The position numbers and the translations under genes were made by a program. Below, piece by piece: positions 1 through 5,661 of a DNA stretch of 7,120 nt. Under the pieces are notes generated by a model. That model ran no database searches. It saw nothing but the letters and a program-made list of their open reading frames with translations, and was not told where the DNA came from. Source of the DNA: Deltaproteobacteria bacterium RIFOXYA12_FULL_61_11 (GTDB lineage: Bacteria; Bdellovibrionota_F; JAHFAK01; YA12-FULL-61-11); assembly GCA_001799195.1 (NCBI GenBank), contig MGSU01000341.1:1-7120 (forward strand). Direction: 5' to 3'. Within the stretch, counting starts at the first letter, position 1. Every line of letters starts with the position of its first letter.

Positions 1-350
1 GTGGCCAGGAGCAGGAAGCGGGGGCCCGGCTGGGCAACCTGCCGCTCGATTTCCTCTCGTTGGTCGCCGGAGATGTACTTGACGAACGAGGCCTCGTCGT
101 CGGCGTCGAAGGCGATAGGGTTGCCGACATGGGTCCCTCCGGTCATGTCCTGCTCGATGATGACCGGGTTGCCGACATTGGTTCCTCCGGTCAATTCCGA
201 GAGAAGCAGGTCCGCGCTGGTCTGGTTGGACGGGATGGCCGAGGTGCGAGGGGTATCTGCGGCCTCGGCTAGTTCCGGATCCGAGGCGTTCTCGGTGCAT
301 CCGAGAAGGAGGAGGGAGAACAACAGAAAGAGAGCGATCATTCGGAACAT
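1..350 (-). CDS. Lipoprotein with tandem TGGTxVGNP repeats (3' end off window)
   Basis: Not a recognised family. The frame is open from an ATG at 350 to the window edge, giving 116 codons. The N-terminus is a lipoprotein signal peptide: Arg3, a hydrophobic stretch at residues 5-16, then the lipobox L-L-G-C with Cys18 as the predicted lipidated residue, so the protein should be membrane-anchored and exposed outside the cytoplasm. Residues 19-50 are Ala/Glu/Ser/Thr-rich linker. Two copies of TGGT(N/H)VGNP(V/I) follow at residues 54-63 and 70-79, then an acidic segment (82-86) and a charged region. GGAGG lies 6 nt before the ATG at 350, which selects this start over the in-frame ATG at 341. The start overlaps the end of the TIGR02147 gene by 13 nt, suggesting translational coupling. 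Substrate or partner is unknown. The reading frame and lipobox are secure; the function is not. Confidence 0.82.
   Translation of the reverse strand, partial: MFRMIALFLLFSLLLLGCTENASDPELAEAADTPRTSAIPSNQTSADLLLSELTGGTNVGNPVIIEQDMTGGTHVGNPIAFDADDEASFVKYISGDQREEIERQVAQPGPRFLLLA
118..193 (-). repeat. Two 28-bp direct repeats, period 48 bp
   Basis: Bases 118-145 and 166-193 are the same 28-bp sequence with two mismatches. The period is 48 bp (16 codons), so the repeat stays in frame and encodes the duplicated TGGTxVGNP motif of the lipoprotein. It is best read as an internal coding duplication. Further copies may lie beyond the window edge. Confidence 0.85.
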
Positions 351-1219
351 GGAGAACCTCCACAAGGCTCCGAGGGTTTCGGCTCGTCGCGCTGGATGAG
401 CGGGAAGACCTGGAAGTTGAACTGATAGATCCTTTCTCCGCGGTCCTCACCGGTTGCCAGGGCAAGGATCTCGTCGCCGAACTCGACCAACCGCTTTTTA
501 ATCGTCTGGAATTGCCGTTCGGTGATGCCGAGGGTCAACGAGGAAATGTGCCGCTGATCCGAGGGGAACCGTTGGATGGCCTCCTTGGCCAATTGGATCA
601 TGGTCTCGTGATAGTTCTTGATTGATAGGTCTCGTACTTCGGCTTCGGTGGTGAGCGACGGTTCCCTTTTCTGGTAGCGGCCTGCGTCGTCGGCTACGAC
701 CAGCCCCAGCTCGAGCAGGACCTTCAGCGCGCGTCGGGCCTCGGTAACCGTGATCGGAGGGTTGAGCTTCTTGGCGATCCATTCGGGATCATCGCGGAAA
801 CCGGGCAGTTCGACCAGCTCGCGGACCACGGGGATGAACCAGTTGGAGAAGTAATCGTACTCGAGTTTCTGGAGTTGTTTGACCGACCGGAAGCGGGTAT
901 TGCGAGCAACCTTCTCATAATAGTAGTTCTTCTCTTTGAGGCTCTTGCTCTGATTGAGGAACACCAGGTTCTCGAAGAATTCGTGTTCCTTCTTGGTATG
1001 CCCCAGGGCCCGGGAGAATTTGAACACGCTCTCGCGGGACAGGTTGCGCTTGTTGTTGATCACCAGTTGCAGGAACGAGGGAGAGGAGATCTCGGCCTTG
1101 CGGGCGAAGTAACGATGCGACCAGAACGGTTTCTCAGCCTTGAGCTGCTCGAACTTGGCGCGCAGATAGGCCCGGTAGTCGTCGAAGTCGAAGACTGAAA
1201 CGGTAGTCGCCTCACTCAT
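338..1219 (-). CDS. TIGR02147 family protein (DUF4423-type, putative regulator)
   Basis: The 293-residue protein matches the TIGR02147 pattern from end to end. Residues 9-20 hold the family's FDFDDYRAYLR opening. Residues 37-75 (YFARKAEISSPSF, INNKRNLS, ALG) look like a helix-turn-helix unit with the signature S-P-S-F-L and K-R-N-L-S. Residues 88-140 form a charged helical middle with EYDYFSNWFIPVVREL. Residues 145-180 look like a winged helix (EWIAKKL, EARRALKVLLELGLV). The C-terminus has the typical DQRHISSLTLGI (221-232) and IYQFNFQVFPL (264-274). The family was defined in Fibrobacter and is presumed regulatory; the molecular role is poorly known. ATG 1219 is chosen because it sits nine residues before the family's first conserved Phe and has a GGTGGG-type SD. 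GTG 1270 and ATG 1255 are in-frame alternatives. The downstream lipoprotein overlaps it, so the pair probably works together. Confidence 0.9.
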   Translation of the reverse strand: MSEATTVSVFDFDDYRAYLRAKFEQLKAEKPFWSHRYFARKAEISSPSFLQLVINNKRNLSRESVFKFSRALGHTKKEHEFFENLVFLNQSKSLKEKNYYYEKVARNTRFRSVKQLQKLEYDYFSNWFIPVVRELVELPGFRDDPEWIAKKLNPPITVTEARRALKVLLELGLVVADDAGRYQKREPSLTTEAEVRDLSIKNYHETMIQLAKEAIQRFPSDQRHISSLTLGITERQFQTIKKRLVEFGDEILALATGEDRGERIYQFNFQVFPLIQRDEPKPSEPCGGSPCSE

Positions 1220-1289
1220 GATCCCACCCGTGTTCGGATCCAATGACTTCCACATCCCTTCGTTTTCCACTACTCTACAAGCATAAGAT

Positions 1290-1316
1290 GTTATAGTAAG
1301 TTAGTGAAGAGCACAA
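1290..1316 (-). promoter_or_regulatory. Possible promoter for the TIGR02147 gene
   Basis: Bases 1261-1335 are clearly AT-rich compared with the flanking genes. On the minus strand TTGTGC (1316-1311) lies 15 nt before TATAAC (1295-1290), with another -35-like TTGATC just upstream (1322-1317). The spacing is imperfect, so this is only a candidate. It would let the regulator and lipoprotein be transcribed separately from the radical SAM genes. Confidence 0.3.
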
Positions 1317-1337
1317 GATCAAATATTGTACTCTCGA

Positions 1338-1365
1338 GGATACGGTATCCGAGGTCTTACCTCGG
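1338..1365 (-). other. Adjacent inverted repeats downstream of radical SAM gene 2
   Basis: A perfect 7-bp stem with a 3-base loop (ccgaggt / acctcgg, 1349-1365) directly abuts and partly overlaps a second palindrome, ggatac-g-gtatcc (1338-1350). The hairpin lies 33 bases after the stop of the second radical SAM gene, but no U-tract follows on the minus strand, so it is not a convincing intrinsic terminator. The second palindrome has a one-base centre and is more like a protein-binding dyad, upstream of the TIGR02147 promoter region. Either role is inference. Confidence 0.4.
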
Positions 1366-1397
1366 GCTGGCCACGGCGATACTCGTCCTGATTGCCC

Positions 1398-2891
1398 TCA
1401 CCCCACGTTCACCCGATCCTCGTGGCTGAAACCGCAGTTGAGGACGAGGTGGCAGTTGCGCGAGCAGGTCGCCAGCGCGGCGGTGGCCTCTTGCCACCGC
1501 GCAGAGGTGAAGAGGTTTTCCAGACCGGGGTCGCCGGCATGCCCGAGGGGTTCGGTTCCTTCGAGGAAGGGGCACAGGACCAGGGTGCCGTCGCAGTTGA
1601 CGTTGAGAAAATCCTGACCGAGCGGACAACCGGGACGGGTCCGCACATAGGTGGTCGGGTCCCGGTAATAACGGGCGAAGGTCCGGAGCTGCGCGACCGG
1701 GTTGGCAATTTTCCCCCTGGCCGCGCGGGCGGTGATCACGCCCTCCAGGACCTTCTCGACCGCGCCCGGGTCCTGGGGCCAGAGATGCTGGTAGGGACCG
1801 CGGAACCACGCGGGGTCAGGAGTACTTTCGTGCGGGGGAATCAAGGCCAGCAGGTTGAGCCCATGGAGGTGGTCGTGCTCTTGGGTGAAGGCCACGAGCC
1901 GCGGTATTTCCCCCAGGTTGGCGGCCATCAGGGTCGGTTGCAGCTCGAGTCGCAGCGGTGCTCCGGCGGCGGCCAGGGCTGCGATCGCTTCCAGGGCTCG
2001 AGCATGGGCGCCCGGAACTCCGCGCAACCGATCATGGATGACCGGGTCCATGGCATCGAGCGACAATGCGACGTGGTGCAGCCCGGCACCGATCAGTTTT
2101 TCCAGAACGTTGCCCCGCAACAGGTAGCCGTTGGTGCAGATGGCGGTCGTCATCCCACGGGCGGTAGCCGCGGCGACCAGCTCGGTGAGGCCAGGGTAGA
2201 GCAGTGGTTCTGCACCGGCGAAATTGATTGTGGTCCCGGGCGCGAGGGGAAGGACCTCGAGCAATTTCAGCCACGCTCGGTGCGGGAGGTGAGCCTCGGG
2301 AGGAACTTGGTTACGCCACTTGAAGCACATGGCGCAACGGAAGGTGCAATTCTCGGTCAGACTCAGGTTGACCAACCGCGGGCCCTCTTCCACGAGTGGC
2401 CGCAACCAGTCGGTCTCGAGGTCGTACCGTTGCATCGCCGAAGCCAGGATTCGAGCGATCGCCGGGGGTAGGTGCCGAGGGAGAGGCGCCCCCAGTTCCA
2501 CCGCCGCGGCCAACAGTCCGGCCTCGCTGTCCGGAGTAGGAGGTAGGGCTTCGAAGAGCCGGCGAGCTGGATCGGCGCGACGCAAACTCAACAATAACCA
2601 AGCCATATCCCTGGCCAGGTGAAGAGGAGGGGAAGCCTCGCCGTGCTCGCGCAAGGCTCGAATGCGCTGGGTCACTACTCCGACGATCGAGGGGAGGTCG
2701 AACCTAGGCGGCGGGGGTTCGGGCAGGATCAACCGGACATAGTAGTCGACGAGTTCGTGGGGGCGCCTCTGTCGCAACAGCTCGAGCCCGTGGGAGAGGT
2801 GGTGCGCAGATACCCGTTCCCCGGGGTCGGTTCCCGGAGGGGTTGATCGTTTTTTTTTACCTCGAAGGGATACCCGGCCTCGAAATAACAA
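1398..2891 (-). CDS. Radical SAM/SPASM protein 2, probably reached by frameshift from protein 1
   Basis: This is a radical SAM enzyme, predicted to cleave S-adenosylmethionine at a [4Fe-4S] cluster; substrate unknown. Numbering is from TTG 2891. The cluster motif C182-x3-C186-x2-C189 lies in ENCTFRCAMCFKW, followed by the GGE-like FAGAEP (224-229), TNGYLL (253-258) and SLDAMDP (277-283). The C-terminal SPASM-like part has C422-x12-G-x4-C440 and C476-x3-C480-x5-C486; the last Cys of the canonical SPASM set is absent. About 165 residues precede the SAM domain, predicted mostly helical and of no recognised family. TTG 2891 is the only start before the N-terminal region. It has no Shine-Dalgarno and lies inside gene 1. 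Protein-like sequence begins about where the A run ends (2849). I therefore infer translation by -1 shifting from protein 1, contributing residues 15-497. A truncated start at GTG 2675 is a weaker alternative. Confidence 0.88.
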   Translation of the reverse strand: MLFRGRVSLRGKKKRSTPPGTDPGERVSAHHLSHGLELLRQRRPHELVDYYVRLILPEPPPPRFDLPSIVGVVTQRIRALREHGEASPPLHLARDMAWLLLSLRRADPARRLFEALPPTPDSEAGLLAAAVELGAPLPRHLPPAIARILASAMQRYDLETDWLRPLVEEGPRLVNLSLTENCTFRCAMCFKWRNQVPPEAHLPHRAWLKLLEVLPLAPGTTINFAGAEPLLYPGLTELVAAATARGMTTAICTNGYLLRGNVLEKLIGAGLHHVALSLDAMDPVIHDRLRGVPGAHARALEAIAALAAAGAPLRLELQPTLMAANLGEIPRLVAFTQEHDHLHGLNLLALIPPHESTPDPAWFRGPYQHLWPQDPGAVEKVLEGVITARAARGKIANPVAQLRTFARYYRDPTTYVRTRPGCPLGQDFLNVNCDGTLVLCPFLEGTEPLGHAGDPGLENLFTSARWQEATAALATCSRNCHLVLNCGFSHEDRVNVG

Positions 2892-3976
2892 TTGAGCAGG
2901 AAGTGGCAGTTGTCCTCACAGTTCCGGATCGAAGTCCGGGCCTTCTCGGCCGCGGCCGAATACCACAACTCCCGGACGTCGGTGCCCTCTTCTGTGATGT
3001 TACCCAGGATGTCCCACTTGAAGCAGCAGAAGACGTCGCCGACCGCGCTGACATGCAGGGCCGTGTCCATGTTGCAGGTCGAGGTTTTGACGAAGCTCTC
3101 CGGCTCGCGGAAGTACTGCCGCTGAGCCTCGAGCTGGGGCAGCGTGTTGGAAATGAGAAAGCCTTCCCGACGGAATTCTTTCAGTTTGTTGAAGATAGCA
3201 TCGAGTCGGGCCTGATCGCGGGGCCACAGGTCATGGCACTCGTCGCGGTCGTACCAGGCCTTGTCGAAGCGTTCCTCGCTGTTGTTCGGCTGCATCACTG
3301 CCATGAACAAGATGTGGCGCAGGCGGGGATCGGTCTTGACCCAGTTGTAGAGGTCGAGAATCCCGGGCAGGGTCGGTTCCATGATGATGGAGCAGATCCC
3401 GATGATGAAATCGTCATCGCGGCGGTGGCGGTGAAGGTGGTCGATGGCAGCCAAGACCCTTTTATGGGTACCCTCGACCCCGCGGAAGGTGTCGTGGATC
3501 TTGGGGTCGAGGCTGTCGACAGAGAGGATCATTTTCGAGAGCCCGGAGGCGGCAATGCGGCGGGCCAGTTCGTCGTCGATCAACCAGCCATTCGAAGCGA
3601 TGGTGGTGGTGAAACCGAGGTCCGCGGCGTGACGGACCAGCTCCAGCAAGCCGGGCAGCATCAGGGCCTCGCCTCCCCCGAAATCGATCTCGAAATCCTC
3701 GTCGGTGAGGTCGCGGAGCTGGGAGATGACCCGTTTCCATTGCTCAAGGGTCGGTTTCCGCTGATCCCGGACATAGAGGTCGGATTTCCATTTATTGCAC
3801 ATGCGGCACTTGAGTACGCAGGTATCGACTACGCCCAGGCAACAAAAACCGGGTTTGCGGATGGAGGATGTATCCACCCCCGCCGGTTTGAGGCCGGAGA
3901 GGTTCTCGAAACCGGCGCTGATACGGGGCCTCAAGCGAGAGAGGCGGTCACGGAGTTCGTGCGTGAAGGAAGACAT
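2729..3976 (-). CDS. Radical SAM/SPASM protein 1
   Basis: This is a radical SAM enzyme with a SPASM-like C-terminus, a class that usually modifies peptides or proteins; substrate unknown. Counting from ATG 3976 (415 residues), the SAM-binding cluster is C53-x3-C57-x2-C60 (DTCVLKCRMCNKW). GGGEA follows at 100-104, SNGWL at 128-132 and SVDSLDP at 152-158. Auxiliary-cluster cysteines are C301-x11-G-x4-C318 and C353-x3-C357-x5-C363. It is homologous to protein 2 along the whole SAM/SPASM part (shared WPxDx, VxTxxxC, NCHxxLNC). GAGG lies 6 nt before ATG 3976, favouring it over ATG 3979 and ATG 4021. The last 40 codons in this frame (after Lys375) look non-coding and are the shadow of protein 2. 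The genuine protein either shifts at the A run or ends with this nonsense tail at the TGA at 2729. Confidence 0.92.
   Translation of the reverse strand: MSSFTHELRDRLSRLRPRISAGFENLSGLKPAGVDTSSIRKPGFCCLGVVDTCVLKCRMCNKWKSDLYVRDQRKPTLEQWKRVISQLRDLTDEDFEIDFGGGEALMLPGLLELVRHAADLGFTTTIASNGWLIDDELARRIAASGLSKMILSVDSLDPKIHDTFRGVEGTHKRVLAAIDHLHRHRRDDDFIIGICSIIMEPTLPGILDLYNWVKTDPRLRHILFMAVMQPNNSEERFDKAWYDRDECHDLWPRDQARLDAIFNKLKEFRREGFLISNTLPQLEAQRQYFREPESFVKTSTCNMDTALHVSAVGDVFCCFKWDILGNITEEGTDVRELWYSAAAEKARTSIRNCEDNCHFLLNCYFEAGYPFEVKKNDQPLREPTPGNGYLRTTSPTGSSCCDRGAPTNSSTTMSG
2819..2839 (-). other. Hairpin downstream of the slippery run
   Basis: On the minus strand CTCCGGG (2839-2833) pairs with CCCGGGG (2825-2819): seven pairs, one of them U-G, around a 7-base loop. 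The spacer from the heptamer's C (2849) to the stem is 9 nt. It shortens to 5 nt if the outer ACCC/GGGT pairs (2843-2840 with 2815-2812) also form. This is within the distance range of stimulatory structures at -1 frameshift sites. GC-rich sequence makes chance hairpins common, so the evidence is the position, not the stem alone. Confidence 0.45.
2849..2858 (-). promoter_or_regulatory. A9 slippery run with A AAA AAC heptamer (candidate frameshift site)
   Basis: The coding strand has nine consecutive A (2858-2850) followed by C. In the frame of radical SAM gene 1 the codons are GTA AAA AAA AAC, so the last six A plus C form A AAA AAC, a classical X XXY YYZ slippery heptamer. A -1 shift puts the ribosome on CGA (2849-2847), exactly the frame of gene 2. 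Insertion of one A by RNA polymerase slippage gives the same fusion. GAGG lies directly upstream (2865-2862 region) and could act as an internal SD, although it is closer than usual. A run of nine A is striking in such a GC-rich gene. Function is inferred, not shown. Confidence 0.55.
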
Positions 3977-3982
3977 CATTTT

Positions 3983-3986
3983 CCTC
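3983..3986 (-). promoter_or_regulatory. Shine-Dalgarno deciding the start of radical SAM protein 1
   Basis: GAGG on the minus strand lies 6 nt before ATG 3976 and only 3 nt before ATG 3979. ATG 4021 has no good SD. The SD can pair in a CTCGG/CCGAG stem with 4002-4006, which might moderate initiation, but that is speculative. Confidence 0.6.
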
Positions 3987-4044
3987 GGGCTGATAGTCTT
4001 GCCGAGCCCGCGCCGTGCCATGAGGCGCTCTCGGGCAAGGACGG

Positions 4045-4073
4045 ATGGTACGGCAGGTGGGGGCGGATGTAAA
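4045..4073 (-). promoter_or_regulatory. Candidate sigma70-type promoter for the radical SAM genes
   Basis: On the minus strand TTTACA (4073-4068) is separated by 17 nt from TACCAT (4050-4045). The first box matches TTGACA at five of six positions and the second matches TATAAT at four of six. Transcription would start near 4038, about 60 nt before ATG 3976. The region 3977-4143 is shared with gltX on the other strand; I saw no comparably good promoter for gltX in it. Confidence 0.4.
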
Positions 4074-4130
4074 GCCCGCTTTCAATCGTCGTTCCTATCT
4101 GTTAGAGGGGAGGCCGTGAACCCGAGGTAT

Positions 4131-4139
4131 GGAGGAGGT
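4131..4139 (+). promoter_or_regulatory. Strong Shine-Dalgarno deciding the gltX start
   Basis: GGAGGAGGT contains AGGAGGT (4133-4139), a full match to the anti-SD core, 4 nt before ATG 4144; the earlier GGAGG is 8 nt before it. The upstream in-frame ATG 4129 has only a GAGG one base away and is unlikely to be the start. Confidence 0.75.
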
Positions 4140-4143
4140 CGAG

Positions 4144-5661
4144 ATGGAAGCAAGATCCTGTCAGCGCGTGCGCACCCGCGTGGCCCCGTCCCCGACCGGC
4201 GACCCCCACGTTGGCACGGTCTACCAAGCCCTGTTCAACTACGCCTTCGCCAAGCACCACGGAGGGGATTTCCTGTTGCGTATTGAAGACACGGACCAGA
4301 CCCGTTCGTCGCGAGCATCCGAAACCGCCATCTTCGAGGCGTTGCGCTGGGCGGGCCTCGCTTGGGACGAGGGGCCGGATGTCGGGGGACCCTGTGCGCC
4401 GTACCGACAGAGCGAGAGGACTGCCATCTATCGCGAGCATTGCGCGCGTTTGCTCGAGAGCGGAGCGGCCTACCGCTGCTATTGTACCCCAGAGCGGTTG
4501 ACCGCCTTGCGTCTCGAGCAGCAACAGGCCAAGCAAACCACGCGGTACGACGGGTATTGCCGGGACCTGACCGAGCAGGAACGGCGGAGGTTCGAGGTCG
4601 CAGGAACCCCCTACGTGGTGCGGTTACGTGTTCCTGACGAAGGGGTCTGTCAGTTCCCCGACCTGCTCCGTGGCGTGGTCGAGCTCGCCTGGGACAGCAT
4701 CGACGACCAAGTGCTCCTCAAGTCTGATGGTTTCCCGACCTATCACCTGGCCAACGTGGTCGACGATCACCTGATGGACATCAGTCACGTCATCCGCGGG
4801 GAGGAGTGGATCAACTCCGGGCCCAAGCACCTCTTGCTCTACAAGGCGTTCGATTGGACTCCTCCAATCTTCTGTCACCTGCCCCTCCTCCGCAACCCCG
4901 ACCGCTCCAAGCTCTCCAAACGGCACAACCCGACCTCGGTGACGTATTACCGACGCTTGGGCATCCTGCCCGAGGCTTTCACCAATTACCTCGGTTTGAT
5001 GGGCTGGACTATGCCCGACGAACGAGAGCTGTTCTCCATCCACGAGATGGCCCAGGCCTTCGACCTCTCGAGGATTTCCCTCGGCGGACCGATCTTCGAC
5101 GAGGCGAAACTGCGTTGGCTCAATGGCAAGTACCTGAGAGAAAAGCTCGATGAGGCTGAGGTGTTGCGCAGGCTCCGGTTGTGGTGCTTCTCCGACGAGT
5201 ACCTTGCCGCGATCGTGCCCTTGGTCAAGACTCGCATGGATACCCTCGCGGAGTTCGTTCCTCTCGCCGATTACCTCTTCACCGATGTGGTTGCGCCCGA
5301 TCGGAGCCTCCTCGTGCTCGGCGAACGGGACGAAGAGGGCATGAAGGAGGTGCTGCATCTCCTCCTCCACGCTCTCGACACCGTGCGCGGCTGGGACCGC
5401 GAGCTCGCGCAGGCCGTGGTCCGAGGTGTCGCAGAACGGCAGGGCATTGAATTCAGAGCTATCTTGCGGTTCCTTTTCCCGGTCCTCGCGGGCAGGAAAG
5501 ACGCCCTGCCCCTGTTCGAGACCATGGAAATACTGGGCAAGGATCTGGTGCGGCGCCGCCTGCGCAACGGGTTGGAGGTTTTGGGTGGACCTTTGGGGAA
5601 CAAGAAGTTGCGCAAGCTCCTCTCCACGGTGACGGAGGACGGTGTCGAACGCCAGGACTGA
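4144..5661 (+). CDS. gltX: Glutamyl-tRNA synthetase
   Basis: Cytoplasmic class I aminoacyl-tRNA synthetase, charging tRNA-Glu with glutamate using ATP. From ATG 4144 it has 505 residues, normal to slightly long for the family. The HIGH-type motif is PSPTGDPHVGT (15-25), followed by FLLRIEDTDQTRS (43-55). The zinc-region cysteines are C112-x-C114 and C139 (YDGYC), with Asp141 at the place where the E. coli enzyme has its His ligand. The tRNA acceptor-binding part follows, with DGFPTYHLANVVDDHLMDI (195-213) and HVIRGEEW (215-222). The KMSKS loop is KLSKR (256-260), then HNPTSVTYY. The helical anticodon-binding region fills the C-terminus. No catalytic motif is missing. Whether it also charges tRNA-Gln cannot be told from sequence. 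The downstream DUF58 gene starts within its last 20 bases, so the two are probably cotranscribed. Confidence 0.97.
   Translation: MEARSCQRVRTRVAPSPTGDPHVGTVYQALFNYAFAKHHGGDFLLRIEDTDQTRSSRASETAIFEALRWAGLAWDEGPDVGGPCAPYRQSERTAIYREHCARLLESGAAYRCYCTPERLTALRLEQQQAKQTTRYDGYCRDLTEQERRRFEVAGTPYVVRLRVPDEGVCQFPDLLRGVVELAWDSIDDQVLLKSDGFPTYHLANVVDDHLMDISHVIRGEEWINSGPKHLLLYKAFDWTPPIFCHLPLLRNPDRSKLSKRHNPTSVTYYRRLGILPEAFTNYLGLMGWTMPDERELFSIHEMAQAFDLSRISLGGPIFDEAKLRWLNGKYLREKLDEAEVLRRLRLWCFSDEYLAAIVPLVKTRMDTLAEFVPLADYLFTDVVAPDRSLLVLGERDEEGMKEVLHLLLHALDTVRGWDRELAQAVVRGVAERQGIEFRAILRFLFPVLAGRKDALPLFETMEILGKDLVRRRLRNGLEVLGGPLGNKKLRKLLSTVTEDGVERQD

Noticed and set aside
118-193. Two 28-bp repeats with a 20-bp spacer, CRISPR-like in size
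   Set aside because: Only two copies are present, the period is a whole number of codons, and both lie in the open frame of a lipoprotein with a conserved peptide motif.
1220-1270. GTG 1270 as start of the TIGR02147 protein
   Set aside because: It adds 17 residues not expected before the family's conserved opening and lacks a good SD; ATG 1219 fits better, though this is not certain.
1392-2471. Long plus-strand open frame of 359 codons opposite radical SAM gene 2
   Set aside because: Same reason: no recognisable motif, low-complexity Gly/Arg/Glu/Gln composition, while the minus strand has all radical SAM motifs in order.
2843-4072. Long plus-strand open frame of 409 codons opposite radical SAM gene 1
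   Set aside because: Its protein is a mirror of the GC-rich codon pattern on the minus strand, shows no domain, and conflicts with an unambiguous radical SAM gene.
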